Positions 42,495 to 50,668 are shown, counted from the first letter of the stretch. The stretch is DNA of 59,840 nt from an uncultured SAR116 cluster alpha proteobacterium (GCA_902530325.1 CACAAB010000007.1:1-59840); one strand, 5' to 3'. A program made the numbers and translations. Notes: generated by a model from the sequence alone, not told the origin.

Positions 42495-44144
42495 TTAAAT
42501 TATTTTTTTATTTATATTCATTATTTTATTGATAAACAAAATAGGTAAAAGTCCTATTATTACTATAAGAAGAGCTGCGCTTGATGCTCTTTCAAGCATT
42601 TCATCATTTGCATATTGATATACGTATGTGGCTAAAGTTTCAAAATTGAAAGGTCTTAATAACAATGTTATAGGAAGTTCTTTAATAATATCAACAAAAG
42701 CTAGAATAAATGCAGTTAAAATAGATGGTCTTAATAACGGTAATATAACCTTCCTAAAACTATACCAAAACGGATTACCAAGTGATCTACTAGCTTCAAG
42801 CAAATTAGGGGGTAATCTATTTATTCCGCTATTAATTGCTCCAAATGAAACAGCATTAAATCTTGATATATAGGCAAAAATTAATAAAAAGTAAGAACCA
42901 ATTAAGATTAAATTTAGATCAATAGAAAAGATTTCTAATGATAAATTTACAAATTTTTCAATAAAAGAAATAAAAAACAATGTCCCAAGAGCTATAATTA
43001 TGCCTGGAAAAGCATATCCAATACCCGCCATTGTAGATAAAAAATTAAAGCCTTTAAAATTTTGATATTTAATACTTACGGTTAAAATTATAGATAATAA
43101 TATTATGATTGTTGCAGTAGTGAAGCTAATAAAAAAAGAGTTTTTTGCAATCATAACTAAGTGATCAAAATTTTCAAGGTGAAAATAATTTAGAGAATTC
43201 TCAATTAAAATAATCACTGGAATCAAAAACCCAAATAATATTGGCATAACGCATATTGAAAAAATTATAATATTTTTAGATTTAGATACTTGAATATTAA
43301 AAAAATTGTGTGTGTTGAATTTAGGATCGTTAAATTTTTGTTTTTTCCTTGCATAAAGCTCTAGTGCAAGCAAAACAATTACAAATGTAAATCCTACCAA
43401 AGCTAGTTGTGATGCTGAGGCTAGATTATTCATTCCAAGCCATAGGTTAAAAATACCCAGAGTAATTGTTTCAACTGCAAAAAAATCTACTGTACCAAAA
43501 TCAGAAACTGTTTCCATCAACACTAATGACAATCCAGCAACTATTGCAGGTTTAGCCAGAGGTAAAGAAACAAAATAGAAAATATTTTTCCCAGAGATCT
43601 CAGCAAACTCAATTAAAGATGAAGGAGTAGATTTAAAAGCAACTTTGGTAATTAGATAAACATAAGGGTATAAGACAAAAGATATTACAAACACTGCTCC
43701 TCCAAGAGATCTTATTTCTGGAAAATAATAATCTCTTGGTGAAGAAAAATTAAATATATCCCTTAATATTGTCTGAACAACACCACTATATTCAAAAAAA
43801 TCAGTATAACAATACGCAACTATATATGATGGTAATGCTAGAGGCAAAAGTAGTGCCCACTCAATAATATTTTTCATGTAAAAATTATATCGGCAAACTA
43901 ACCAGGCAAGAGAAACTCCAATCACAAAGGTAGTTAAACAAACACCTAACATTAACATAAAGGTGTTGTATAAATAATACTTTAAACGTGAATTTATAAG
44001 ATGTAGCCATAAATCATATGTGTTTTGAAAACTTGATATAATTATAGAAATAACTGGAGAGAGAAGTAAGAAAATTATAATTATACTTATAATTTTTAAA
44101 TGCGAGTTTAATATTTGATTTAATAGTTTAGAGATAGCTACCAT
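42495..44144 (-). CDS. Ferric iron ABC transporter permease (FbpB/FutB-type)
   Basis: A 549-residue protein with about twelve membrane segments in two similar halves, as in fused iron permeases. Each half has an EAA-like loop for the ATPase: LIEFAEISGKNIFYFVSLPLAKPAI and NLLEASRSLGNPFWYSFRKVILPLLRP. The first periplasmic part and LLPLALPSYIVAY match FbpB/FutB. It would partner with the binding protein at 40042. The gene lies 55 bases upstream of fur on the same strand and is divergent from the tartrate-dehydrogenase-type gene at 44237. No Fur-box is evident in front of it. Confidence 0.88.
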   Translation of the reverse strand: MVAISKLLNQILNSHLKIISIIIIFLLLSPVISIIISSFQNTYDLWLHLINSRLKYYLYNTFMLMLGVCLTTFVIGVSLAWLVCRYNFYMKNIIEWALLLPLALPSYIVAYCYTDFFEYSGVVQTILRDIFNFSSPRDYYFPEIRSLGGAVFVISFVLYPYVYLITKVAFKSTPSSLIEFAEISGKNIFYFVSLPLAKPAIVAGLSLVLMETVSDFGTVDFFAVETITLGIFNLWLGMNNLASASQLALVGFTFVIVLLALELYARKKQKFNDPKFNTHNFFNIQVSKSKNIIIFSICVMPILFGFLIPVIILIENSLNYFHLENFDHLVMIAKNSFFISFTTATIIILLSIILTVSIKYQNFKGFNFLSTMAGIGYAFPGIIIALGTLFFISFIEKFVNLSLEIFSIDLNLILIGSYFLLIFAYISRFNAVSFGAINSGINRLPPNLLEASRSLGNPFWYSFRKVILPLLRPSILTAFILAFVDIIKELPITLLLRPFNFETLATYVYQYANDEMLERASSAALLIVIIGLLPILFINKIMNINKKII

Positions 44145-44236
44145 TTAACAATTTTTTAAATATTGAAATAATTAAGTTATTAATAGATAAACTATTTTTA
44201 TAATTATTTATATTTATTTATTTAAGAAGGCGAAAG

Positions 44237-45307
44237 ATGTACAAAATTGCAGTTATTCCTGGTGATGGGATTGGCACAGAAGTAATAGATAGTGGAGTTG
44301 AGGTTTTAAAAGCTCTTTCAAAGTCAGTCCAAAATTTACCAATAGAATTTCATCAATTTGATTGGGGAGCAGAGTATTACAAAAAACATGGTGTAATGAT
44401 GCCTGATGAGGGTGTTGAAGAACTTAAGAGTTTTAGTGCAATTTATTTTGGATCTGCTGGTGTACCTGAAATACCTGATCATATAACGCTTTGGGGGCTG
44501 AGGCTAAAAATATGCCAAGGATTAGATCAATACGCAAATCTGAGACCAGTACGCCTTTTACCTGGAATAACATCTCCTCTTAAAAATGTTGATGAAAAAG
44601 ATATTGATTGGAGTTTTATAAGAGAAAATTCTGAAGGAGAATACTCAGGAATTGGTGGTAGAAGCCATACAGGTTATAGTCATGATACTGCTATGGATGT
44701 TACTTTATTTACAAAGCAGGGTGTAGAGAGAATTCAAAGGTTTGCATTTGAGATAGCCAGATCCAGACCAAGAAAATTATTAACTTTAGTGACTAAATCT
44801 AACGCTCAAAGACATGGTATGGTCATGTGGGATGAAATATTTGATGAAATATCGCAAGATTATAGGGATGTTAATACTGACAAAATGCTTGTTGACGCCA
44901 TGACCACTAGAATGGTTTTAGATCCAAAAAGTATTGATACCGTTGTTGCTTCAAACTTACATGCTGATATTTTAACAGATTTGGCAGCTTCATTATCAGG
45001 GTCAATGGGAATAGCGCCTACAGGAAATTTAGATCCAGAAAAACGTCATCCATCTATGTTTGAACCAATTCATGGATCTGCTTTTGATATAATGGGAAAA
45101 GGAATTGCAAATCCTATTGGATCTTATTGGTCTGCAATGATGATGTTAGAAAATTTGGGTGAACTTAAAGCCGCTCAAAAATTGATGTCTGCAATTGAAA
45201 AGCTTACATCAGACAAAAAATACTTACCTAAAGATCTTGGTGGGAAAAGCACTACAAAACAAATTACTAGAGCAATTATAGATATTATTTCAGGTAAAAA
45301 TAGTTAA
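44237..45307 (+). CDS. Tartrate/D-malate dehydrogenase-type enzyme with an arginine-to-cysteine change
   Basis: A 356-residue paralogue of the gene at 1818-2888. It has PGDGIGTEV, HGVMMPDEGVEEL, RENSEGEYSGIGG, the metal-site NLHADILTDLA and EPIHGSAFDIMGKGIANP. In the segment LKICQGLDQYANLRP, the arginine found in relatives (LKFRREFDQYINLRP in the 1.8-kb gene; Arg94 of Thermus isopropylmalate dehydrogenase) is cysteine. The other two substrate arginines (NLRP, RENSEG) are kept. This may mean a different or smaller substrate. AGAAGG precedes the ATG. A threonine synthase gene follows 23 bases later. Confidence 0.85.
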   Translation: MYKIAVIPGDGIGTEVIDSGVEVLKALSKSVQNLPIEFHQFDWGAEYYKKHGVMMPDEGVEELKSFSAIYFGSAGVPEIPDHITLWGLRLKICQGLDQYANLRPVRLLPGITSPLKNVDEKDIDWSFIRENSEGEYSGIGGRSHTGYSHDTAMDVTLFTKQGVERIQRFAFEIARSRPRKLLTLVTKSNAQRHGMVMWDEIFDEISQDYRDVNTDKMLVDAMTTRMVLDPKSIDTVVASNLHADILTDLAASLSGSMGIAPTGNLDPEKRHPSMFEPIHGSAFDIMGKGIANPIGSYWSAMMMLENLGELKAAQKLMSAIEKLTSDKKYLPKDLGGKSTTKQITRAIIDIISGKNS

Positions 45308-45330
45308 CAAATTAAATGTTAGGACAATAT

Positions 45331-46566
45331 ATGGAAAAAAATTATGTAAGTCATCTTGAGTGCTCAATCACTGGCAAGAAATATGAAGCTAACACCATAC
45401 ATGGTTTATCAGATGCAGGAAGACCATTGTTGGTAAGGTATGATTTGCAAACTTTAAAAAAAGAAGTTTCAAGAGATGTTGTTACAAATTCCAAAGTAGA
45501 TGGTCTATGGAGATATTCACCACTTTTGCCAGTATTAGATCCAAAAGATAGAATTACACTAGGTGAAACTATTACTCCGTTAATTGAGTTAAATCATACC
45601 GTAAATTACACATCAAAGGATAAGGGAATTGTCCTAGTTAAAGATGAAGGAAGGCTGCCCACAGGGTCCTTTAAAGCTAGAGGATTATGCTTGGCAGTCT
45701 CAATGGCAAAGCAATTTAAGCTAAAACATCTTGCTATTCCTACAAATGGAAATGCAGGTGCCGCTATGGCTGCTTATGCAACTAACGCAGGTATAAAATC
45801 AACAGTGTTTTGTCCTGATGATACTCCGGAAATAAACATAAGAGAAATTCAATCACTCGGAGCAGAAACTTATTTAGTCAATGGTTTGATAAATGATTGT
45901 GGAAAGATAGTTGGTGAAGGCAAAGAAAAAGTAGGGTGGTTTGACGTCTCAACCCTTAAAGAACCATACAGGATTGAAGGAAAGAAAACTATGGGTCTTG
46001 AATTGGCAGAACAGCTTAATTGGGAGTTGCCAGATGTAATTTTTTATCCTACGGGTGGAGGCACAGGTTTAATTGGAATGTGGAAGGCTTTTTTAGAATT
46101 AAAGGAACTTGGGTGGATAAATGGAAAATTACCAAAGATGATTGCTGTCCAAGCTACTGGTTGTGCTCCTATCGTAAAAGCATGGGAAAATGGGGATGAG
46201 CATGCACCATTATGGGAAAATGCATATACTAAAGCTGCAGGAATTAGGGTTCCGATAGCTGTTGGAGATTTCCTTATTATAAGAGCAATTCGTGAAAGTA
46301 AAGGTTTTGCAATGTCCGTGTCAGACGAGGAAATATTTGAAGCTAGAGATCGAGTTGCTTCAATTGATGGTTGTTTTTTATGTCCTGAAGGAGCTGCAAC
46401 GATGACAGCCTACGAACGAGCATTATCTTCAAAATTAATTTCAAAAGATGATAAAGTTGTGCTTTTTAATTGTGCAACTGGGTTAAAATATCCGTTACCA
46501 GAAGTTTCAAATCGGATAGATAAAAATAATGAGATAGACTATAAAACTTTTATTAATTACCTCTAG
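45331..46566 (+). CDS. Threonine synthase-like PLP enzyme
   Basis: A 411-residue fold-type II PLP enzyme. The N-terminus has the threonine-synthase-like block HLECSITGKKYEA (a degenerate form of the zinc-ribbon-like start). The PLP lysine is K115 in LPTGSFKARGL, the phosphate loop is PTGGGTGLIGMWKAF, and NGNAGAAMAAYA contacts the cofactor. The family converts O-phosphohomoserine to threonine. ATG 45331 is chosen because AGGA lies 6 bases upstream; an ATG five codons earlier has no such site. The gene sits directly after a dehydrogenase, so a catabolic dehydratase role is possible. The end overlaps the convergent FliL-like gene by 14 bases. Confidence 0.82.
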   Translation: MEKNYVSHLECSITGKKYEANTIHGLSDAGRPLLVRYDLQTLKKEVSRDVVTNSKVDGLWRYSPLLPVLDPKDRITLGETITPLIELNHTVNYTSKDKGIVLVKDEGRLPTGSFKARGLCLAVSMAKQFKLKHLAIPTNGNAGAAMAAYATNAGIKSTVFCPDDTPEINIREIQSLGAETYLVNGLINDCGKIVGEGKEKVGWFDVSTLKEPYRIEGKKTMGLELAEQLNWELPDVIFYPTGGGTGLIGMWKAFLELKELGWINGKLPKMIAVQATGCAPIVKAWENGDEHAPLWENAYTKAAGIRVPIAVGDFLIIRAIRESKGFAMSVSDEEIFEARDRVASIDGCFLCPEGAATMTAYERALSSKLISKDDKVVLFNCATGLKYPLPEVSNRIDKNNEIDYKTFINYL

Positions 46567-47143
46567 TTGTAATGGCAAATTTTTTATAGTGAACACCAAA
46601 AATTATTGGATCCAACTTTTTTCCATCTAAATATGAATTGAATTCATTTTTGATATCCTCAAGTAATTTATTTTTTCCTTCACTTCCCTGAAGTTTTTCA
46701 AAACTTGTTTTGCTGATTTGATCATAAACAATTTTTCTAAAATCAACATCATAGTCTGTTAAAAATTCCATTAGCATTTCACCTTTATATGAGGAAAAAA
46801 CTAAATCAAAACTTATAAATGAATTTGAATTAGGTACATTTGTCCAAAAACTCTTATTTGCATTATCTCCCATACCACCTATATCCCAATAACTTAAAGA
46901 GGGAACAATAACTTTTCCATCAGGCCCAATTTCTTGAACTATAGGTTTTTCATCTGGTTCCATTCTTCCCATCTTAATTGCTTCTTCTTTCGCAACTTCA
47001 TAAATATTAATTTCTTCTTCGATAATTTTTTCTTCTTTAATTATTTGATTACTAAAATAAAAAAAAATAAAAGTTAAAACGGAAGAAAAAATAGCAATTA
47101 AATAGGCGTACAGATGCTTAATATTTGTGATCTTATTTTTCAA
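46553..47143 (-). CDS. FliL-like flagellar basal-body-associated protein
   Basis: A 196-residue single-pass membrane protein. A basic start is followed by one membrane helix (residues about 10-31), a charged linker, and a C-terminal domain. The tail has the FliL pattern: a strand, then IVYDQISKTSFEKLQGSEGK, a helix, and GVHYKKFAITT. FliL strengthens the flagellar stator-rotor contact. Conservation is weak, so the call leans on this pattern and on the flagellar context. The frame as read must start at a TTG (47143) with no ribosome-binding site. An ATG at 47161-47163 (M-A-E-K-K) is just out of frame across a run of ten A's. Confidence 0.65.
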   Translation of the reverse strand: MKNKITNIKHLYAYLIAIFSSVLTFIFFYFSNQIIKEEKIIEEEINIYEVAKEEAIKMGRMEPDEKPIVQEIGPDGKVIVPSLSYWDIGGMGDNANKSFWTNVPNSNSFISFDLVFSSYKGEMLMEFLTDYDVDFRKIVYDQISKTSFEKLQGSEGKNKLLEDIKNEFNSYLDGKKLDPIIFGVHYKKFAITTRGN

Positions 47144-47170
47144 TGATTTTTTTTTTCTGCCATTTTTTAT

Positions 47171-47566
47171 TTATTTACTAATTTTTAGAGATTTATAAAC
47201 GTTTAATTCTAACCAATGCTTTTCTGCAAGTGCATTTGCGTCTCCAATCCTAAGAGATAATCCCCTTACTATTGCAGCTAATACCGGATCAGCCTTATTC
47301 ATCTTTTCTTTTACGGTCTTTTCGTCGATCACTCTAATAATTGAATTAGTCACAGCTACTGCAGTAACAGTTCTTGGAGATTCTATAATATGGCCAACTT
47401 CACCAAAGATTTCACCTGTTTCAAGAATTCCTAACTCTAATCCATGTTTAGACTCAATTCTTACTTTTCCACTATGTATTAAAAAAATATATTCTGCAGG
47501 ATCATTATGGGAGTATATAATATCACCAGCTTTAAAGGTTTTGGTTTCTTGACTATTTTTTTTCAT
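47171..47566 (-). CDS. Cyclic-nucleotide-binding-domain protein
   Basis: A 131-residue protein that is essentially one cNMP-binding domain. Seen: FKAGDIIYSHNDPAEYIFLIHSGKVRI, then the phosphate-binding cassette GEIFGEVGHIIESPRTVTAVA with the conserved glutamate and arginine, and a C-terminal helix region. There is no HTH, so it is not a Crp-type regulator. It probably acts by protein contact when cAMP or c-di-GMP-like ligands bind. It lies 27 bases upstream of the FliL-like gene on the same strand and is likely co-transcribed with it. Confidence 0.82.
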   Translation of the reverse strand: MKKNSQETKTFKAGDIIYSHNDPAEYIFLIHSGKVRIESKHGLELGILETGEIFGEVGHIIESPRTVTAVAVTNSIIRVIDEKTVKEKMNKADPVLAAIVRGLSLRIGDANALAEKHWLELNVYKSLKISK

Positions 47567-47680
47567 AAAATTTAACCTAATGAAATAATCTTGATGTTTT
47601 TAGAATCAAATCTTGTTATTATTTAAGTAAGAATAATTAATTATATAATTTTTTTTTATAAAAGAAAAGGAGGTGGTCTG

Positions 47681-47746
47681 ATGTCTAGTATTTTTTGTGG
47701 GAATAGTTGTTTAAGGATTTTAATTTGTCAGAGCAATCTTTGGTAA
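47681..47746 (+). CDS. Possible 21-residue peptide with three cysteines
   Basis: ATG 47681 opens a 21-codon frame ending TAA 47744-47746. It begins MSSIFCGNSCLRIL and ends CQSNLW, giving three cysteines and no charged residue except one arginine. The ribosome-binding site AGGAGGTGG is the best in the window. There is no coding gene directly downstream; a terminator follows 40 bases later. No known peptide is recognised. Confidence 0.45.
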   Translation: MSSIFCGNSCLRILICQSNLW

Positions 47747-47786
47747 TATTCATGCCCTGATACTCTATTAATTCTATTAAATACGA

Positions 47787-47815
47787 AACAGGGTTTCAAA
47801 CCCTGTTTTTTTTTT
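47787..47815 (+). terminator. Strong rho-independent terminator
   Basis: AACAGGGTTT (47787-47796) is a perfect partner of AAACCCTGTT around one C, in practice a GC-rich stem with a five-base loop, followed by a run of T's. It ends the candidate short transcript. Read on the minus strand it also covers the last codons of the small gene at 47796-48008. Confidence 0.85.
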
Positions 47816-48008
47816 CGTCATTTTTTATTATTTCTTTAAAAATGTTTGTTAAAAGTGAAACATCGTTTCTACTTTTTTTATTTATCCTTTTTTTGATAAT
47901 TATATCTCCATTATTTTTAATTAAAGCTTGTTCATAACCTTCAAAGTCATTTAACAATTTATTAATTTTTAATATTAGCTCTTTCTCAATTGTTTTATAT
48001 ATATTCAT
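47796..48008 (-). CDS. Small protein of unknown function (70 residues)
   Basis: A helical, lysine-rich 70-residue frame with sequence such as LLNDFEGYEQALIKNNGDIIIKKR. No signal peptide or membrane segment. I take ATG 48008 as start; another ATG four codons upstream is equally possible, and neither has a clear ribosome-binding site. The stop lies within the terminator stem of the opposite strand. It might be a small flagellar chaperone or regulator given its neighbours, but nothing in it proves that. Confidence 0.45.
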   Translation of the reverse strand: MNIYKTIEKELILKINKLLNDFEGYEQALIKNNGDIIIKKRINKKSRNDVSLLTNIFKEIIKNDEKKNRV

Positions 48009-48089
48009 GGGGCATTTCATTCATTAAAATTAATTAATTATAATTACGGAAGAATTAAATAAAGATTTATTTATGACGTATTATAAAAT

Positions 48090-48263
48090 ATGAATTCAAT
48101 TCTTAATAAAATCGATGATTTAGATATTAATAAAAAAGTTGAAGATAACTTATTCGTAAAAAATATCTATGTTAACAAAGAAAAAAATGAAAAAAAGGTG
48201 GTTCCATTTATAGCAACGGACAGATGGGTAAGGCAACTTGGAGGAAGGTTATTAACTAATTAA
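48090..48263 (+). CDS. Small protein of unknown function (57 residues)
   Basis: An open frame from ATG 48090 to TAA 48263. The first half is acidic and lysine-rich; the C-terminus reads VPFIATDRWVRQLGGRLLTN. No ribosome-binding site is evident, so the transcript may be leaderless or the frame may be spurious. It is divergent from the 70-residue gene and ends 6 bases before the convergent ParA gene. I do not recognise it. Confidence 0.45.
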   Translation: MNSILNKIDDLDINKKVEDNLFVKNIYVNKEKNEKKVVPFIATDRWVRQLGGRLLTN

Positions 48264-48269
48264 TATGTT

Positions 48270-49031
48270 TTATCTTATAGGTACAACATTTTTTGGAACA
48301 TTATTCTCAGAATAAATTCTATCTAATTCTCCACCTAATACGAATTTTTCAATAAATGATCCAAATTGTTTAAAATCAGACTGAGCATTAGAATTATTTC
48401 TATTTTCCCAGTTTTCGACTTTTCCATTGTAAAAATGTCTCACACTAGCAAGGTCTCTCAACGCAGGACCAATAACAACATCATGATTGTTTAATCTTTC
48501 TGCCATTAATGAAAAATCTTTTTGACCAAAAGGTATTTTGTTTGGACAAACTATTAAGTGTGGATAAGATTTGCCATATCTTGCTTTTACCTTATCCATG
48601 CTTCGTATAAAATTTTCGGTTGGAAATAAATCTGCATTACTAAGTGTAGTTGGGATTAATACACAATAACCTTCTGCGACTAAATTCCAAAGTCTTTGAG
48701 AGCTACCAGCAGGAGTGTCAACAATTGCAACATGACCTGGACGGAATTCATTTTGTTTAATAAATTGTTGAACTAGAGAAATATTTGTATTTTCAAAGGC
48801 TGGTGTAATAGGAAGAAATTCAATGTTTATTTCAGGATTACTTTTAGATAAAAATTCAGTCGCTGTTCTTTGCAGATCTGTATCAATTAAAGTAATGTTT
48901 TGAGGTGGTATTTTTTCAGCTAAAACTCTAGCAAGCATAATTGATATTGTACTTTTACCTACCCCACCTTTAACGTTTGCAACAAATATAGACTTTGCAC
49001 TATTTGCAGTTTTGATCTTAGAATTAGGCAT
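48270..49031 (-). CDS. ParA-family ATPase (orphan)
   Basis: A 253-residue ParA/MinD-like ATPase. The deviant Walker A motif VKGGVGKST is near residue 20, Walker A' is LIDTDLQRTATEF, and Walker B is VAIVDTPAG. There is no N-terminal DNA-binding domain and no amphipathic C-terminal membrane helix is obvious. Such orphan ParAs position large cargo (chemoreceptor arrays, carboxysomes, conjugation or motility machines). The upstream coiled-coil gene, 13 bases away, is the probable partner. The location between flagellar blocks suggests polar or motility-related positioning, which is inference. No ParB gene is nearby. Confidence 0.85.
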   Translation of the reverse strand: MPNSKIKTANSAKSIFVANVKGGVGKSTISIMLARVLAEKIPPQNITLIDTDLQRTATEFLSKSNPEINIEFLPITPAFENTNISLVQQFIKQNEFRPGHVAIVDTPAGSSQRLWNLVAEGYCVLIPTTLSNADLFPTENFIRSMDKVKARYGKSYPHLIVCPNKIPFGQKDFSLMAERLNNHDVVIGPALRDLASVRHFYNGKVENWENRNNSNAQSDFKQFGSFIEKFVLGGELDRIYSENNVPKNVVPIR

Positions 49032-49044
49032 TTAAACCTCCAAA

Positions 49045-49395
49045 TTATAAATTTTTTAAATTTTTTATTATATTTATAGTTTTTTCAATCATTTCTTTTT
49101 CTTGAGAAATTTCATTGATTTTATCTTCTGCAGTTTTTCTTACTTTAATAAATTCTTCCTCATAAATCTTCAGTTCATCTTTTAATTTGTTTTTTTCACT
49201 TTCTAATGTTTCTAATTTTAGAATTATTGAATTAACTTTTTTGATGTAAGAGAGAAAATTATAATTGGTATTTTGATTATTTATTTTTTTATTTTGTTGT
49301 TGTTGGTTGTCAATCTCATCAATCATAAGATCATCTGGTTTAACTTTTTTCCAGTTGCCACCTCTTCGTAAAATATTTATTTCATAATTGTCCAT
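49045..49395 (-). CDS. Small coiled-coil protein, probable ParA partner
   Basis: A 116-residue protein. The N-terminus is basic (NILRRGGNWKKVKPDD), a glutamine/asparagine-rich linker follows, and residues about 50-116 are a predicted coiled coil (regular leucine/isoleucine spacing in a lysine/glutamate-rich helix). It lies 13 bases upstream of the ParA gene on the same strand. A short basic N-terminus plus a coiled coil is the usual build of ParA-activating adaptor proteins, where an arginine or lysine stimulates ATPase. Family not recognised. Confidence 0.6.
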   Translation of the reverse strand: MDNYEINILRRGGNWKKVKPDDLMIDEIDNQQQQNKKINNQNTNYNFLSYIKKVNSIILKLETLESEKNKLKDELKIYEEEFIKVRKTAEDKINEISQEKEMIEKTINIIKNLKNL

Positions 49396-49525
49396 TTTTA
49401 TATATTAAAAAAAAATGTATTTTTTGGCTATAAATAATTGAATTTATTAGAAAAATTTTTAAAAATATACAATATATAGTATTTTTTATACCAAAAGGTA
49501 ATAAGATATAGTAATTTAATATAGC

Positions 49526-49819
49526 TTATTGTACTTCAGTTTTACATTTAAATGATTTTTGGCATACTGGAGATGGTTGAAAAACAGTTACATCTTTACC
49601 TTTTCCCTGTCTTTTAAAAATACATTTATATCCGTCTTTTACTCCATCCTTGATATTTATCTCTGTTTTTCTAAGTCTACAATTTTCATATTTTATATAT
49701 TCTTTAGACAAGGTTTTTGACTGTCCATAAATTTTCCCTTTTGATAGAGAAGGTGAAAGATTTAAAGTCATTGATATTATTAATAATATTAAGAGAAAAA
49801 TATTTTTTAGATTAATCAT
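49526..49819 (-). CDS. Small secreted four-cysteine protein
   Basis: A 97-residue protein with an N-terminal signal peptide or anchor (residues about 1-26, hydrophobic core FLLILLIISMTL). The mature part carries four cysteines at 47, 66, 86 and 92, which could form two disulfides in the periplasm. No homologous family recognised. It is the last gene of a four-gene minus-strand run starting at 51067; the gap to the previous gene is 12 bases. Confidence 0.65.
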   Translation of the reverse strand: MINLKNIFLLILLIISMTLNLSPSLSKGKIYGQSKTLSKEYIKYENCRLRKTEINIKDGVKDGYKCIFKRQGKGKDVTVFQPSPVCQKSFKCKTEVQ

Positions 49820-49831
49820 GTTAATTTTCCG

Positions 49832-50023
49832 CTATTTTTTTTCATCTGATCCAGGTAGGTAAGCTTGGCCTTGAACGGCTTTTGCTCCAACTTGCTCGAA
49901 AAAATCTTTATTGTCTTTAATAAAATTTTCAATTTTCTCCTTAATTACATTTTCAGCAGTATCTAAATCATTAGCTTCTACTTCAATAAGACCATCAATT
50001 AACCAATGAACTTTATATTTCAT
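49832..50023 (-). CDS. Small protein of unknown function (63 residues)
   Basis: A 63-residue cytoplasmic protein starting MKYKVHWLIDGLIEVEA, followed by an amphipathic helix and an acidic tail. The strand-helix shape resembles small DpnD/PcfM-like domains, but the match is too weak to name. I use ATG 50023, with GGAG 8 bases upstream, and not the ATG at 50035 that overlaps the previous stop. Third gene of the NHLP-like operon. Confidence 0.6.
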   Translation of the reverse strand: MKYKVHWLIDGLIEVEANDLDTAENVIKEKIENFIKDNKDFFEQVGAKAVQGQAYLPGSDEKK

Positions 50024-50034
50024 TAAAATCTCCA

Positions 50035-50637
50035 TTAATCATTAATTTTTTTAAATAGCTTAATTGATAAAGTCTGTGCATCAAGTAAATCTTTTTCATT
50101 TAAATTTTCTAATACTTCATTTCGTTTTGATTTTGCAGTTTTAATACCTTGTGCTACTGCTATATTATACCAAGTGTAAGCATTTATAATGTCAGGTGGT
50201 TCTGTGAATTTCTCATATAATTTTGCAATTTGGATTATCGCTCTTTTATCTTTTTTATAAGCTCTTTTTTCTAAAAAATCTTTAAGATTTTTTGTTGTTT
50301 TTTCAATTTGTTCTTCTGTTAAATATTTATTCAATTTTTCTAAAATATTAGACGAATTTTTTAAACCTCCTAGCAATGCTGAAAGTCCCCAAAAGTATGA
50401 ATTTTCGAAATCTTGTGGCGTTATATCTCCTGAAAATAAAATTTTGGAATATAGAAGTTGAGCATTTATATCATTTTGATTTGATAATATTTGTAAAGTA
50501 TTAATACCCTCCTCAAACTTTTTTTCTTGTAAAAGTTTATAAATATCTTGGATGTTTGCTTTTTTTTCACTTGCTAAAGAAAAAGATGATCCAATAAAAC
50601 AGAGATATATTATAAAAATGTTTATAAATTTTTTCAT
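50035..50637 (-). CDS. Exported TPR/Sel1-like repeat protein
   Basis: A 200-residue protein with a signal peptide (residues 1-22, ending SFSLAS). The rest is helical with Sel1-like pairs: INAQLLYSKILFSGDITPQDFENSYFWGLSALLGG and RAIIQIAKLYEKF followed by NAYTWYNIAVAQG. Such repeats bind proteins in the periplasm; MotX and related flagellar proteins are built this way. MotX-like stator support is an appealing idea given the H-ring-like genes at 57-59 kb, but the sequence does not prove it. Second gene of the NHLP-like operon, 31 bases after the first. Confidence 0.65.
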   Translation of the reverse strand: MKKFINIFIIYLCFIGSSFSLASEKKANIQDIYKLLQEKKFEEGINTLQILSNQNDINAQLLYSKILFSGDITPQDFENSYFWGLSALLGGLKNSSNILEKLNKYLTEEQIEKTTKNLKDFLEKRAYKKDKRAIIQIAKLYEKFTEPPDIINAYTWYNIAVAQGIKTAKSKRNEVLENLNEKDLLDAQTLSIKLFKKIND

Positions 50638-50668
50638 TAATTTTCAATTTCTCTTAGAAAAGAAAATA

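Larger units (their letters stand above)
47644..47815 (+). ncRNA. Candidate short transcript (sRNA or leader) with a -10 box and terminator
   Basis: A perfect TATAAT (47644-47649) is followed by a very strong ribosome-binding site (AAGGAGGTGG, 47668-47677), a 21-codon frame and a strong terminator at 47787-47815. No convincing -35 box is visible. The predicted RNA would be about 160 bases. The structure fits a small mRNA, an sRNA with a peptide, or an attenuated leader. I do not recognise a known RNA family. Confidence 0.5.

Noticed and set aside
47796-48263. Toxin-antitoxin pair made of the 70- and 57-residue frames
   Set aside because: The two are divergent and not in an operon, and neither shows a known toxin or antitoxin motif or an operator between them.
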